A stretch of 22,262 bases of DNA from Aminicenans sp964648465 (GTDB lineage: Bacteria; Acidobacteriota; Aminicenantia; Aminicenantales; Aminicenantaceae): assembly GCA_964648465.1 (NCBI GenBank), contig CAZYMU010000040.1, forward strand, positions 1 to 22,262, in the 5' to 3' direction. Of the stretch, positions 15,673 through 22,262 are shown piece by piece. How positions within the stretch are numbered: position 1 is the stretch's first letter; each line of letters opens with the position of its first letter. The translations under genes and the position numbers were made by a program. The notes below the pieces were generated by a model, which did no database searches, was not told the origin of the DNA, and saw nothing but the letters and a program-made list of their open reading frames with translations.

Positions 15673-16716
15673 TCATGCATGTTCTTGGTTTTTCCACCGC
15701 ATTGTCTTATCCAAACGCCCGCTAGCTAATAAATGTTTAAGATGAGCAAGTCGCTTGTACTTAGGGCCTTCAAATTCTTCCAGAGTCAAACCGATTTTCT
15801 GGAAGGCAATATATAGCTGTTTAGCTCCTTGTCTTGCATTCCATTTTGGCTTGAATTCAGGCAATGTTTGCTCTAATTTACTGCAATCAACTCGATAACA
15901 GCGTTTATCTTTTCCAGCACCTTTGGCATATTCAATATGGGAGTTTGGTACTGTTTCTGCCACAATTTCAGCTAACTGGCGAATTCTGTAGTTCTCTTGT
16001 GTTTGCCCCACATTGAAAGTTTGATTATGAATTAAGTCACGCGGTGCATGCAGTATAGCTATAAATGCTCGGGAAATATCTTCTATGTGAACTATAGGAC
16101 GCCAAGCCATACCATCACTCTTTAGATATACTTTCCCAGCAGTAAAAGCCCAAGCAACAAGATTATTTAGAACCAGATCAAAACGTAATCTGGGTGATAC
16201 TCCATAAGCAGTCCCGCTGCGTGGAAAAGTAGGGCTGAACTTATAATCTGATAGATTTAAAATATCCTTTTCCACGCGGACTTTTGATATGCCATAAGGA
16301 GTAACCGGGTTTAATTTAGATTCTTCACTCACCCAATCCTGACCTGCCGCACCATAATTGCTACACGAAGAAGAGAAAATAAATCGCTCAACTCCTACCT
16401 TTTTTGCCAGATACGCAAGGCGTACTGAAGCTGCATGATTTATCTCATAGGTCAATTTTGGATTCAAGTCGCCAAGGGGATCGTTTGAAAAACCAGCAAG
16501 ATGAATAATGGCCTCAAATCCTTCAAGATCTGAAGCTTCAACATCACGAATATCCTTTTTTAGCTCTTTGATATTCATCATTCTTTTCCCATTTCCAAAT
16601 GTGCATTCTTTATAGAGATCACTATCTAATCCTTCCACATCATGTCTATTTTCTATTAACATTGGCACCAGAACAGTTCCGATATAACCATTGTGTCCGG
16701 TTACTAGAATTCTCAT
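15673..16716 (-). CDS. SDR-family nucleotide-sugar epimerase/reductase
   Basis: This extended short-chain dehydrogenase of 347 residues has an N-terminal NAD(P)-binding TGHNGYIG motif, a catalytic YGISK (Y-x3-K) and the preceding FSSSCSNYG strand. Nucleotide-sugar 4,6-dehydratases usually have a T/S-D-E triad in that strand; here it is absent, so an epimerase or 4-ketoreductase role is likelier than 4,6-dehydration. The ATG at 16716 is chosen because it gives a family-like MRILVTGHNGYIG start with GGGGTG about seven bases upstream, the rfbF stop being only four bases away. A GTG at 16728 would add four residues. Its place after rfbF implies a CDP-sugar substrate (inference). Confidence 0.88.
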   Translation of the reverse strand: MRILVTGHNGYIGTVLVPMLIENRHDVEGLDSDLYKECTFGNGKRMMNIKELKKDIRDVEASDLEGFEAIIHLAGFSNDPLGDLNPKLTYEINHAASVRLAYLAKKVGVERFIFSSSCSNYGAAGQDWVSEESKLNPVTPYGISKVRVEKDILNLSDYKFSPTFPRSGTAYGVSPRLRFDLVLNNLVAWAFTAGKVYLKSDGMAWRPIVHIEDISRAFIAILHAPRDLIHNQTFNVGQTQENYRIRQLAEIVAETVPNSHIEYAKGAGKDKRCYRVDCSKLEQTLPEFKPKWNARQGAKQLYIAFQKIGLTLEEFEGPKYKRLAHLKHLLASGRLDKTMRWKNQEHA

Positions 16717-16720
16717 ATTA

Positions 16721-17494
16721 TTAATCACCCCAAATTTTCCAAGGTGCTTTGCCGCTCTTCCAGAGTGATTCCAACAAATATTTTTCTCGCAAAGTATCCA
16801 TGCATTGCCAGAAAGATGTGTGGCGATAAGCCATGAGCTGTCCGTCCTCGGCGAGCTTTTCTAAAGGTTCTCTCTCCCATACTGTTTCATCGCCTTCAAT
16901 GTAATCAAACACACCAGATTCAAGGACAAAAAAAGCACCATTTATCCATCCTTCACCAATCTGAGGTTTTTCAGTAAACTCTTTTACTTTATCTCCTTTG
17001 AATTTCATGTATCCATACCGTGCTGGCGGCCGGACAGCAGTGACAGTAGCTAACTTGCCATGGGATCTATGGAAGGCTAATAATTTATGTAAATTTACAT
17101 CAGAAACTCCATCGCCCCATGTAAGCATAAATGTTTTATTTCCTAAATATGTCTCCAGTTGTTTAATACGGCCTCCTGTTTGTGTTCGGATTCCAGTATC
17201 GATTAAATCTATTGTCCAATCTTGTTTTGGGCTATTATGAACGTTTACTTTGCCTTTTTTTAAATTAACAGTAAGGTTACTTTCCAGCGCACAATAATCG
17301 ACTATATATTTCTTTATCATTTCTCCTTTATATCCAAGAGCGATCACGAAGTTTTTAAAACCATAATAATAATAATGCATCATAACATGCCAAAGAATCG
17401 GTCTCCCCCCGATTTCAACCATTGGCTTTGGCTTAACCTCAGTTTCCTCTGCAAGCCGTGATCCAAATCCACCAGCGAGAATTCCAACTTTCAT
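16721..17494 (-). CDS. rfbF: Glucose-1-phosphate cytidylyltransferase
   Basis: RfbF couples CTP and glucose-1-phosphate to CDP-glucose, the entry step to CDP-linked 3,6-dideoxy and branched-chain sugars. The 257-residue protein begins with the nucleotidyltransferase signature LAGGFGSRL (6-14) followed by KPKPMVEIGG (21-30), and keeps the family's HVMMHYYYYG and MLTWGDGVSDV segments, the latter with the metal-binding Asp. Length is normal for the family. A strong GGAG-containing Shine-Dalgarno precedes the ATG. It lies 23 bp after the glycosyltransferase and four bases before the SDR. The usual partner, CDP-glucose 4,6-dehydratase (rfbG), is not in the window. Confidence 0.95.
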   Translation of the reverse strand: MKVGILAGGFGSRLAEETEVKPKPMVEIGGRPILWHVMMHYYYYGFKNFVIALGYKGEMIKKYIVDYCALESNLTVNLKKGKVNVHNSPKQDWTIDLIDTGIRTQTGGRIKQLETYLGNKTFMLTWGDGVSDVNLHKLLAFHRSHGKLATVTAVRPPARYGYMKFKGDKVKEFTEKPQIGEGWINGAFFVLESGVFDYIEGDETVWEREPLEKLAEDGQLMAYRHTSFWQCMDTLREKYLLESLWKSGKAPWKIWGD

Positions 17495-17517
17495 CTGCCT
17501 TCTCCTTTTTTGTAATT

Positions 17518-18426
17518 TCAGGTTTTGTTAAAAGATTTATGTGACTTTTTAACCGGCTCTTTTAAAATCAAGTTTGCTATGAGATGTTTCCAATTAAGCC
17601 GCATCCACCATACAAGAATTATATAGCACTTTATTTGCTTATTAAAGCTTAATGAAGCATGTCTTATAGATATGAAATGTTCCAAAAAAAGCTTCCAATG
17701 AGGGAATGTAATTTTCCCCTTAGTAGCTGGATCATACCAGACTTGCCTTGAATGTCGATTAGGATATATTTTCCAGTGTTGTTGAGGATGATTCCTCCTT
17801 AAAAAAAGAAATTCCGGAATTTCAAAAAATCGACCAAGCAACGCAAGTTTTCCCAATAAAACTCTGTCTGAAGACGAATAATTCCCGATAAGTTTGGTCT
17901 TTTTAAGAATACAAGAACGTATTAGCCCAAATACTTGAATTTGTGGGTGAGCAACGCATATGCATTCATAAAAACGCTTTTGGGGCTTTTCGGAACCAAG
18001 ATTTGCCATAGATCTGTATTCTCTCGTAATTTTTCCGTATTCATTAATTTCTTTAGTTCTAGAATAGCATAAGATTATAGAGGCATTCTGATCCAGCACT
18101 TCAACACATCTCCCTAAAAATTCAGAATCGCACAGATCATCATGGGCAGCCCATTTAAAGTACTCTCCTGATGACAATGCAAAGACGCGGTTGAAATTTT
18201 TGCTTGCTCCGAGGTTAAGCTTATTACGAAAGTAACGGATGCGTGAATCTCTGGCCGCATATTTTAAACATATATCCTGAGTATTGTCAGTAGAAGCATT
18301 ATCAGAGATAATTAGTTCAAAATTTGAATACTTTTGGCATAAAATGGAATTCAGTGTTTCTGCGAGGTATTTCTCACCATTGAAAACAGGTAAACCTATA
18401 CTTACTAAGGGTTTATTATTGCTTAT
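17518..18426 (-). CDS. Family 2 glycosyltransferase with apparent AUA start
   Basis: The 303-residue frame is a GT2 (GT-A fold) sugar transferase. Residues 7-22 match the opening strand (LVSIGLPVFNGEKYLA), SDNASTDNT (41-49) is the nucleotide-binding motif, and AAHDD (93-97) is the metal-binding DxD equivalent. No long membrane segment is seen. An ATG/GTG/TTG start exists only at TTG 18177, which would remove the first 83 residues including the nucleotide site. The frame has a TGA at 18432-18430, followed by ATA-ATA-AGC and, just before, AAAGGGGTGA as a good Shine-Dalgarno. The start is therefore probably ATA at 18426 (or 18429), unless a one-base error hides a GTG at 18433. It is the first gene of the sugar operon. 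Confidence 0.82.
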   Translation of the reverse strand: MSNNKPLVSIGLPVFNGEKYLAETLNSILCQKYSNFELIISDNASTDNTQDICLKYAARDSRIRYFRNKLNLGASKNFNRVFALSSGEYFKWAAHDDLCDSEFLGRCVEVLDQNASIILCYSRTKEINEYGKITREYRSMANLGSEKPQKRFYECICVAHPQIQVFGLIRSCILKKTKLIGNYSSSDRVLLGKLALLGRFFEIPEFLFLRRNHPQQHWKIYPNRHSRQVWYDPATKGKITFPHWKLFLEHFISIRHASLSFNKQIKCYIILVWWMRLNWKHLIANLILKEPVKKSHKSFNKT

Positions 18427-18506
18427 TATTCACCCCTTTATATGCAATTTCCCAACTTTAAGCATTGCTATTACATATGGACAAGAAATAAGTATAATCA
18501 TGTTCA

Positions 18507-18536
18507 ATAATAGAAATCTATCTTACTTTCTTTCAA
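18507..18536 (-). promoter_or_regulatory. Sigma-70-type promoter for the sugar operon
   Basis: On the minus strand TTGAAA (18531-18536) and TATTAT (18507-18512) are 18 bases apart; each matches five of six consensus bases. Transcription would start near 18500, about 70 bases before the glycosyltransferase. The gap 18441-18652 holds nothing else except an imperfect hairpin at 18591-18614 lacking a U-tract. Confidence 0.45.
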
Positions 18537-18652
18537 CCCTACCATTTTTAAAATATATAGCATAGAAAAAATTCACTGTCAACACGCCATCCTACAGTGT
18601 TTTCGTAGTGTAGGTTCACAACCCAATGTGATGTGCTTTGCATCGACTTAGC

Positions 18653-19072
18653 CTAACCCGATTGTCCTACTTTGCTCACACGTCTGTTAATCACAATTAA
18701 TTTAAACAAAACCAGTGCTGCAACCGCCCCCAAAAAATCAGAAACTAAATCGTTAATTCCAAAGAACCTGTAAGGAAGCAGAATTTGAAAAAGCTCAATA
18801 AACAGACCGTAAGCTGCCGGATATAACACAATTCTAAAAAATGGGTCTGGGATTTTCCCTGCTTTATAAAATCCATAGAATAAAAGCCAGGCAAAAATTC
18901 CAAAACTAAAGAAATGCATGGAATAATCGGACAAAACCAAAGTAAAAAACTTATTAATTCTCTGAACTCTTTCTATTCCTATTGAAGGAACTATACAGCC
19001 GACAAAGATAATCCCTCCCCATAAATATGCAAAGAAAAACGGTTTGCCCTTAATAACTTGAATTTTTTTCAG
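18653..19072 (-). CDS. VanZ-like membrane protein with apparent CTG start
   Basis: This small integral membrane protein of 139 residues has about four membrane segments. VanZ features are a first helix (about 12-29), D49-x3-H53 before the second helix, YGLFIELFQ with E93, and R102 followed by D108-L-x-x-D112-F-L-G. The first ATG/GTG/TTG in frame is TTG at 18940, which would delete the first helix. Upstream the frame stays open to a CTG at 19072 that overlaps the stop of the preceding gene as CTGA, with AGGAG seven bases before it, so coupled initiation at CTG is likely. VanZ-type proteins are linked to glycopeptide or lipoglycopeptide resistance in some bacteria, but most have no known role; nothing here ties it to resistance. 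Confidence 0.8.
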   Translation of the reverse strand: MKKIQVIKGKPFFFAYLWGGIIFVGCIVPSIGIERVQRINKFFTLVLSDYSMHFFSFGIFAWLLFYGFYKAGKIPDPFFRIVLYPAAYGLFIELFQILLPYRFFGINDLVSDFLGAVAALVLFKLIVINRRVSKVGQSG

Positions 19073-19935
19073 CTTTCGACTCCTGCCTCTCTTGCCTTCT
19101 TACGATAGCATTCCCAATCTATGAAATAACTTTGTTTTCTCTCTGCTTCACCGACTTTTTCTTTATATTCCTTTGAGTCAAGATAATTCTTTAAGATTTT
19201 ATTCATCGGATAAACTTGTTCTTCCGCCTTCCATTCATAAGTACTCCCATCTTCCATTCTCATACAATTGAGATAGACAATCCATGCTAATTTCTTAAAT
19301 GAAACATCAGGGAAAGATCTTCTAACGGCTAAGATTTCACCCTTTTTTTCAGGATTGAAAAAACGGAAATTTCGAGAAAACAACAAAGCATTATGGAAAT
19401 AGGCGGGAAAAGCCAGTATTCCGTCATCATTATTTAGCCTGGCCAAGTAAGTAAAAATATCCATTGTTTTCTTTCCTAGATTCAGGCCTGGATACACTTG
19501 GCCTGGAAGAGGAGTTTTCCCATGGGAAAATCTTAAAAGAGGATTCTGAAGAGTCAGCCACTCCAGCATCAAAAACCTGAATTCTGGTATCGGAAAAGAC
19601 AGAGCAATCTCATCCTTTGGTCGGAACGATCCCTCCCTTATTTTTAAATCCACAATAAGGTTTTCAGGCTTCTTCGTTTTATAGAAAATTTGAAATCTCT
19701 GCAGAGGTGGGAACTGCGAAGAATCCATTTCAAAATCCAAAGGCCATAGTTTTCTTTTTTGAGCTTCCTTAAACAAGTTCTTCTTTCTTAAGACCGCCAC
19801 AACCTGGTTTAAAGAATATTTTCCCAGGAAAAGGGAAGATCCCTGCTTCTCAGTCAGAACCGAAAACATCTCATTCTCTTCAATGAGAAGCGATTCTTTT
19901 GCACGCAGCTTTTCTTTAGACCTTATTAACTTCAT
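19069..19935 (-). CDS. Conserved-looking hypothetical protein
   Basis: The 288-residue protein (289 codons with stop) has no signal peptide, membrane helix or motif that I can name. It is basic and aromatic-rich. Distinctive segments are HGKTPLPGQVYPGLNLG, RLNNDDGILAFPAYFHNALL and RNFRFFNPEKKGE, which look like a conserved core around residues 140-220. The ATG at 19935 is preferred; a TTG at 19953 would add six residues, and neither has a strong ribosome-binding site. Its stop codon overlaps the inferred CTG start of the VanZ-like gene, so the two are probably translated as a coupled pair. Function unknown. Confidence 0.75.
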   Translation of the reverse strand: MKLIRSKEKLRAKESLLIEENEMFSVLTEKQGSSLFLGKYSLNQVVAVLRKKNLFKEAQKRKLWPLDFEMDSSQFPPLQRFQIFYKTKKPENLIVDLKIREGSFRPKDEIALSFPIPEFRFLMLEWLTLQNPLLRFSHGKTPLPGQVYPGLNLGKKTMDIFTYLARLNNDDGILAFPAYFHNALLFSRNFRFFNPEKKGEILAVRRSFPDVSFKKLAWIVYLNCMRMEDGSTYEWKAEEQVYPMNKILKNYLDSKEYKEKVGEAERKQSYFIDWECYRKKAREAGVES

Positions 19936-19984
19936 ATCTATCCAAGTTCCCAATAATCAAAGTCAAGCTAGGAGTTATATTAAT

Positions 19985-20008
19985 GAAAAAAATTAGCTCA
20001 GGCAAGCT
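19985..20008 (-). terminator. Weak intrinsic terminator after rsmD
   Basis: Just past the rsmD stop, the minus strand has a short stem (AGCTT/GAGCT, one G-T pair, 4-base loop) followed by a run of seven T. The stem is short, so termination may be partial and transcription could continue into the next gene. Confidence 0.35.
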
Positions 20009-20010
20009 TT

Positions 20011-20553
20011 TTATTCAAAAAAAACAAGTGTGTCATCCCCGATGGTTAATTTGCGCTTTACATCAAAATATTTCGTCTTAAATCTTGTCTTAAAATAATG
20101 GCGGAGGATGATTTTCCCTCCTTTCTCAAGGATCTCTCTCTTTTTTATAACCTTTAGTGGATCTCTTTCTTCCAAGAGCTTATAAGGCGGGTCTACAAAA
20201 ATCATGCCGAATTTCATCTCCTCTTTTGCTATTTGAATAACCGCCCTATTAAATTCCTTCCGAATTATGCGAGTTTCACGGCCGGCTTCGCATTTCGCAA
20301 TGTTTGCCTTGATAGTCTTTACTGAAGGGTAATATTCGTCGATGAAAACCACAAAATCAGCCCCGCGGCTTAATGCTTCTATTCCAACAGAACCCGTTCC
20401 TGCAAACCCATCCAAGAAAATAATTCCTTTTACATCAGATTGAATAATATTGAACAAACATTCTTTAAGTTTATCCGGCATAGGGCGCACACACATATTC
20501 GGCACACGTTTCAGCCGCTTTCCTTTATATTTTCCGCTGATTACTCTAATCAT
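20011..20553 (-). CDS. rsmD: 16S rRNA (guanine-966-N2)-methyltransferase RsmD
   Basis: RsmD methylates G966 of 16S rRNA in the 30S subunit using SAM. The 180-residue product has the characteristic start MIRVISGKYKGKRL, then RPMPDKLKECLFNI (23-36), the SAM-binding LDGFAGTGSVGIEALSRGA (47-65) and the catalytic DPPY (121-124). The ATG at 20553 is chosen because it yields the family start; a TTG at 20601 would lie inside the upstream gene. It starts 22 bases after that gene's stop, with no clear Shine-Dalgarno. The coaD gene that often follows rsmD is not here. Confidence 0.94.
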   Translation of the reverse strand: MIRVISGKYKGKRLKRVPNMCVRPMPDKLKECLFNIIQSDVKGIIFLDGFAGTGSVGIEALSRGADFVVFIDEYYPSVKTIKANIAKCEAGRETRIIRKEFNRAVIQIAKEEMKFGMIFVDPPYKLLEERDPLKVIKKREILEKGGKIILRHYFKTRFKTKYFDVKRKLTIGDDTLVFFE

Positions 20554-20575
20554 ATTATTCAGGTTAAAATCTACA

Positions 20576-21169
20576 TCAATAGTAAAATGCGGCTTCCCCA
20601 ATGTCTGTTTTTACATCTTTTATCCCATAAGGAAGTTCATACCAGTCATTGATGCTCGATGCTTCTGTCTTATCGATTCTAGAGGCAATGAATATTATCA
20701 AGTCCAGAACCATAGGCTGAACAGGTTGGTCTTCAAGAAACAGATCTTTTATCGCAAGCCTTACTCTGCCATCTTTAACTTCGATTTTTCCCCCAAAATA
20801 AAGGTTCATTTCAGGTCGCAGTAACTTTGTAAGCTTCTGTCCTCTTAAATCAACAAATATTTTCCCTTCTATACTGTTATCTTTAAACAATTTCAAGCGG
20901 AGTTCTTTCATGACTTCTTCTTTTTCTATCTCAATGCGAAATGCAATATAAGAATTGAGTTCGCTCTCGGTCAGGACAACTTTTCTTAATTTCCTCACAT
21001 TCGGCTTTAACTGCTCTTTCTGGACTCTTTCAATCAGCCTTAAAACCTTCTGTGCTTCCTCGAGAGAGTAATCTGGATTCCCATATACATATATAAAAAA
21101 GAAGAGTGGGAGGAGAATGACAATATATGCTTTGTGCTTCATCCTGAGAACTTCTAATATTTTTACCAT
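20576..21169 (-). CDS. Secreted hypothetical protein upstream of rsmD
   Basis: The 197-residue protein has a hydrophobic export signal (about residues 14-29, cleavage possibly after VYG). Two starts are possible, ATG 21169 (GAGAGG close upstream) or ATG 21142; both keep the signal. The mature part is Lys/Glu/Leu-rich with alternating beta-type segments (LRLKLFKDNSIEGKIFVDL, MNLYFGGKIEVKDGRVRLAI) and an opening L-T-E-S-E-L-N-S-Y-I motif. This loosely recalls lipid-binding LmeA/AsmA-like proteins, but the likeness is weak and I assign no function. It is followed closely by rsmD and is probably co-transcribed with it. Confidence 0.72.
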   Translation of the reverse strand: MVKILEVLRMKHKAYIVILLPLFFFIYVYGNPDYSLEEAQKVLRLIERVQKEQLKPNVRKLRKVVLTESELNSYIAFRIEIEKEEVMKELRLKLFKDNSIEGKIFVDLRGQKLTKLLRPEMNLYFGGKIEVKDGRVRLAIKDLFLEDQPVQPMVLDLIIFIASRIDKTEASSINDWYELPYGIKDVKTDIGEAAFYY

Positions 21170-21337
21170 AACCTCTCAAACTGCAGTCTTCTTCATTTTA
21201 CTTCATTCCCCCGCATAAAAAAAGAGAAGAAGCTGAATCATAAGCGGATTGGAGGGATCAGTTGACCTAATCAAGAATGTAAAAATTTAGAAACATATGA
21301 AAAAATATGAGAAAAAATCAGGAGAAGTAAAAAATTA

Positions 21338-22138
21338 TTATTTTTTATTCTTGGATGGAGAAACTGTATTACCATCCTTAATGTCAACAAATTTGTATAT
21401 AATAGCACCGCTTCCTGCGACAACTGCGGCAATACCTACAGGAGTAAGAAAAAGAGGAAGCATTTTTTTCTTACACACCAGATATACCGAATCTCCGATT
21501 TCAGCATCTTTTGTCAATTGCAAAGTAGCTGTCTGCCCTGGAAACAATCTCTTCGCAGGAGAACCATCAAGTTGTAAACCCTCTAAATTCTGATAAAAAT
21601 CAGTGTTATCCCCTTTTGTATGGATCCTATCTTTCAACTGGAGCATTCCCTTTACAATGTAAACATCAGCTCTTCTGGGCGGATCGGTAAAATCGACAAT
21701 TCTTCCTACAAAAGACTCCCCTGCAATTTTTTGTTCAGAATAAATATCTTTCATGGCGGAATATACTTTTTTCTCGTAAGGAGTTAAAGATACCGACATC
21801 TTTGCAGTTTCATCTTCACTTACTTTCACTCCCACCAGACCGTCAGAGTTAAAATTTCCCTTAGGAGTTTTTACTCCGTACATATATATTCCACTTTCAA
21901 CACCTTGTACTTTAAAAATTCCATATTCATCTGAAACACTACTATCATAAATAATGCCCGTGGACATATTCTTGACTTGAATTACTGCACCTTCTAAAGG
22001 CGTGGTCCCGTCTTCACTATAAATAAATCCTATGATATTTCCTCTTCCAGCAGATTCACTCATCAAGAAACCTGCAGAGCAGAAAATTATCAAAAATAAA
22101 GTGATAAGTACCCCTTTCATTTTTACGTCTTTAAACAT
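21338..22138 (-). CDS. Membrane-anchored protein with carboxypeptidase-regulatory-like domain
   Basis: The 266-residue protein has an N-terminal signal (about 7-28). It continues with a CarboxypepD_reg/Cna-B-like beta-sandwich (about 34-118): GFIYSEDGTTPLEGAVIQVKN, then Y-G-I-F-K-V-Q-G-V. A middle region (about 125-225) shows no motif that I know. A single membrane helix lies near the C-terminus (about 229-247, PLFLTPVGIAAVVAGSGAI), followed by a short charged tail. It should face outside the inner membrane or sit in the envelope. GGAGG lies five bases before the ATG and a strong promoter lies upstream. An ATG at 22120 would also keep the signal. Role unknown; such domains commonly mediate binding or folding in secreted proteins. 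Confidence 0.82.
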   Translation of the reverse strand: MFKDVKMKGVLITLFLIIFCSAGFLMSESAGRGNIIGFIYSEDGTTPLEGAVIQVKNMSTGIIYDSSVSDEYGIFKVQGVESGIYMYGVKTPKGNFNSDGLVGVKVSEDETAKMSVSLTPYEKKVYSAMKDIYSEQKIAGESFVGRIVDFTDPPRRADVYIVKGMLQLKDRIHTKGDNTDFYQNLEGLQLDGSPAKRLFPGQTATLQLTKDAEIGDSVYLVCKKKMLPLFLTPVGIAAVVAGSGAIIYKFVDIKDGNTVSPSKNKK

Positions 22139-22161
22139 TTGTTCCTCCGTTAGCTTTAAAT

Positions 22162-22190
22162 AATATAATAGTTCCTACCCAGTTTGTCAA
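22162..22190 (-). promoter_or_regulatory. Strong sigma-70-type promoter
   Basis: On the minus strand a perfect TTGACA (22185-22190) is followed after 17 bases by TATATT (22162-22167; five of six). The start site near 22155 would leave a leader of about 16 bases before the ATG at 22138. Confidence 0.65.
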
Positions 22191-22262
22191 GTGTTAATTC
22201 AAAAAAACAGCGATTCCGCAACTTCACACAAAAAGCGAAAATCTCTCTTAAGATAGAATGTA

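Noticed and set aside
18591..18614. Hairpin downstream of the VanZ-like gene as an intrinsic terminator
   Set aside because: The stem has a mismatch and no T-run follows on the relevant strand.

Overview
The window is an AT-rich bacterial chromosome segment from what looks like a Gram-negative member of a poorly studied phylum. Evidence for this includes secreted 6-bladed beta-propeller and carboxypeptidase-regulatory-like proteins, a Tat signal, frequent TTG starts and at least two apparent non-ATG/GTG/TTG starts. The combination reminds me of Aminicenantes/Acidobacteriota-type genomes, but that is a guess. No tRNA, rRNA, CRISPR or complete insertion sequence was seen.

Region 1 (1-1970) is the most novel part. 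A leftward operon encodes two paralogous short secreted peptides, each with two CX6C motifs, followed by a secreted beta-propeller protein that runs off the window. It is preceded by a near-consensus sigma-54 promoter, and two related palindromes lie about 128 and 161 bp upstream of the inferred start site, where an enhancer-binding protein would sit. Next to them is a roughly 257-bp structured repeat with inverted ends (1711-1967).

Region 2 (2011-8410) holds gltX and two cyclic-di-GMP enzymes. One is a pseudo-receiver/GAF/GGDEF/PilZ diguanylate cyclase and the other a pseudo-receiver/HD-GYP phosphodiesterase. They flank a divergently oriented, Glu-rich coiled-coil protein of unknown function.

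Region 3 (8400-10608) is the conserved translation cluster rpmE-prfA-prmC, transcribed leftward from its own promoter. PrmC is expected to methylate the GGQ glutamine of the release factor encoded just upstream of it.

Region 4 (10727-18536) is a leftward surface-sugar operon: GT2 glycosyltransferase, glucose-1-phosphate cytidylyltransferase (rfbF), an SDR-type nucleotide-sugar enzyme, three consecutive sugar C-methyltransferase-like proteins, and a Tat-exported DUF362 protein. It probably builds and transfers a CDP-linked, C-methylated sugar. The expected CDP-glucose 4,6-dehydratase is not in the window.

Region 5 (18653-22190), also leftward, holds a CarboxypepD_reg-like membrane-anchored protein with a strong promoter, a secreted hypothetical protein, rsmD, an uncharacterised 289-residue protein, and a VanZ-like membrane protein that seems to start at a CTG overlapping the upstream stop codon.
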